Below, piece by piece: positions 6,399 to 7,016 of a stretch of 7,016 nt of DNA (position 1 is its first letter; the number at the start of each line of letters is the position of its first letter). This stretch comes from Acidobacteriota bacterium (GTDB lineage: Bacteria > Acidobacteriota > Thermoanaerobaculia > Gp7-AA8). The translations under genes and the position numbers were made by a program. The stretch is from contig QHVX01000278.1 in assembly GCA_003222375.1 (NCBI GenBank), positions 1 through 7,016 on the forward strand. The letters run 5' to 3'. Under the pieces are notes generated by a model. The model worked only from the letters and a program-made list of their open reading frames with translations. It was not told the origin of the DNA and did not search any database.

Positions 6399-6745
6399 TG
6401 CGACTGGAGCGCCTCACCGAAAAAGACGAACAACACTGGCGAGCCGAGCTGGCCAAGGTCAATTGGACTTTCGGCGCGCTCACTCTCACCGACGCGCAGG
6501 GCCGCATGCACTTCGGCTATTACCTGCAGCCCTTGCATCTGAATGCCGACGATCGCGAAGACCTGCCCCGAAAACTCCTGCATGTCCTGGCGCGGCAGAA
6601 ACCGCCGCTCGATTTTCTCGAATTGAGCGGCGCCGGCATTCGCATTCCGCACGCGTTTCCGAAAGGGTTCTCGTTGGAAAAGGTGCTGCGCATCACGCTG
6701 CAGGAGATCAAGCGAATTCCGTTGCGTGAACCGACGTTAGAATGA
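6398..6745 (+). CDS. Small protein of unknown function
   Basis: The predicted protein has 115 residues. Its ATG overlaps the last base of the previous stop (TAATG at 6396-6400), so translation is probably coupled. It is soluble, with no signal peptide, membrane segment, cysteine cluster or recognisable catalytic motif. It contains FGALTLTDAQGRMHFGYYLQP, a likely beta hairpin, and a Leu-rich helix (RKLLHVLARQK) followed by GIRIPHAFPKGFSLEKVL. I cannot name the family. An ABC exporter gene begins 7 nt after its stop. Confidence 0.68.
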   Translation: MRLERLTEKDEQHWRAELAKVNWTFGALTLTDAQGRMHFGYYLQPLHLNADDREDLPRKLLHVLARQKPPLDFLELSGAGIRIPHAFPKGFSLEKVLRITLQEIKRIPLREPTLE

Positions 6746-6752
6746 CCAGTTC

Positions 6753-7016
6753 ATGACTCCGCTCCGCCGCCTCATCTCGTATCTCCTTCGCCACAAGAAA
6801 TCGCTAGCCCTCGGCGGATTGTGCGTCGTCGGATCGGCGATTTTCTCGCTCACCAAGCCGTGGATCGTCGGCAACGCCGTCAACGAGCTGTCGAAAGCCG
6901 TGACGCGCGCCGCGCTGATCCGATATGGATTGATGCTGGTCGGCGCGGCGGCGATCGAAGGGTTGTTCCTCTATCTCCAGCGCTGGATCATCATCGGCGC
7001 GTCGCGGCGGATCGAG
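6753..7016 (+). CDS. ABC exporter, membrane domain N-terminus, cut by window edge
   Basis: The first 88 codons are present and the frame is open to the last base. A basic N-terminus (TPLRRLISYLLRHKKS) precedes a hydrophobic segment at about 17-40, containing LTKPWIVGNAVNEL. A second hydrophobic segment at about 59-77 is followed by RWIIIGASRRIE. This pattern of a cytosolic elbow helix, TM1 with Pro just before an amphipathic loop, and TM2 ending in an R-x-IE motif is typical of type IV (ABCB/MsbA-like) exporters with a fused C-terminal ATPase. The ATP-binding domain, if present, lies beyond the window, so substrate cannot be judged. The ATG at 6753 has only a weak ribosome binding site, 7 nt after the previous gene. 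Confidence 0.82.
   Translation, partial: MTPLRRLISYLLRHKKSLALGGLCVVGSAIFSLTKPWIVGNAVNELSKAVTRAALIRYGLMLVGAAAIEGLFLYLQRWIIIGASRRIE

Noticed and set aside
1..7016. CRISPR arrays, tRNA or rRNA genes, insertion sequences
   Set aside because: No regularly spaced repeats, no tRNA-like cloverleaf and no transposase or terminal inverted repeats were seen on either strand.

Overview
The window is GC-rich bacterial DNA, densely packed with overlapping or nearly abutting genes and using some TTG starts. Two gene types are ones I associate with Acidobacteriota: a divergent secreted gamma-glutamyltranspeptidase-fold protein, and a small lipoprotein cytochrome of the reaction-centre cytochrome c type. An acidobacterial or similar soil/environmental genome is therefore my best guess. 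It is an inference from gene content, not a proof.

Layout. (1) 1-1674: the 3' part of nuoE and all of nuoF, the NADH-oxidising peripheral subunits of respiratory complex I. nuoF is broken by a small out-of-frame deletion near 817-829. (2) 1671-2341: a four-helix membrane protein and a small coiled-coil lipoprotein, both of unknown function and apparently translated together with nuoF. (3) 2338-2592, minus strand: a small exported protein of unknown function, tail to tail with the lipoprotein. (4) 2662/2683-4928: a secreted N-terminal-nucleophile hydrolase of the gamma-glutamyltranspeptidase family, followed after 12 nt by a lipoprotein c-type cytochrome that also carries an out-of-frame deletion. 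(5) 4960-6745: a sigma-70 family factor with an apparent second copy of the region 3.2 to region 4 module, followed by two small unknown genes chained by overlapping stop and start codons. (6) 6753-7016: the 5' end of an ABC exporter permease.

How the genes relate. Groups 1 and 4 are linked by electron transfer and cell-envelope themes, but not in one pathway. The sigma factor, the two small genes and the ABC transporter form a tightly spaced same-strand run that could be one operon. The points most worth following up are the tandem region-4 layout of the sigma factor, the two similar small deletions (in nuoF and in the cytochrome gene), and the loss of the usual gamma-glutamyl-binding residues in the transpeptidase homologue.
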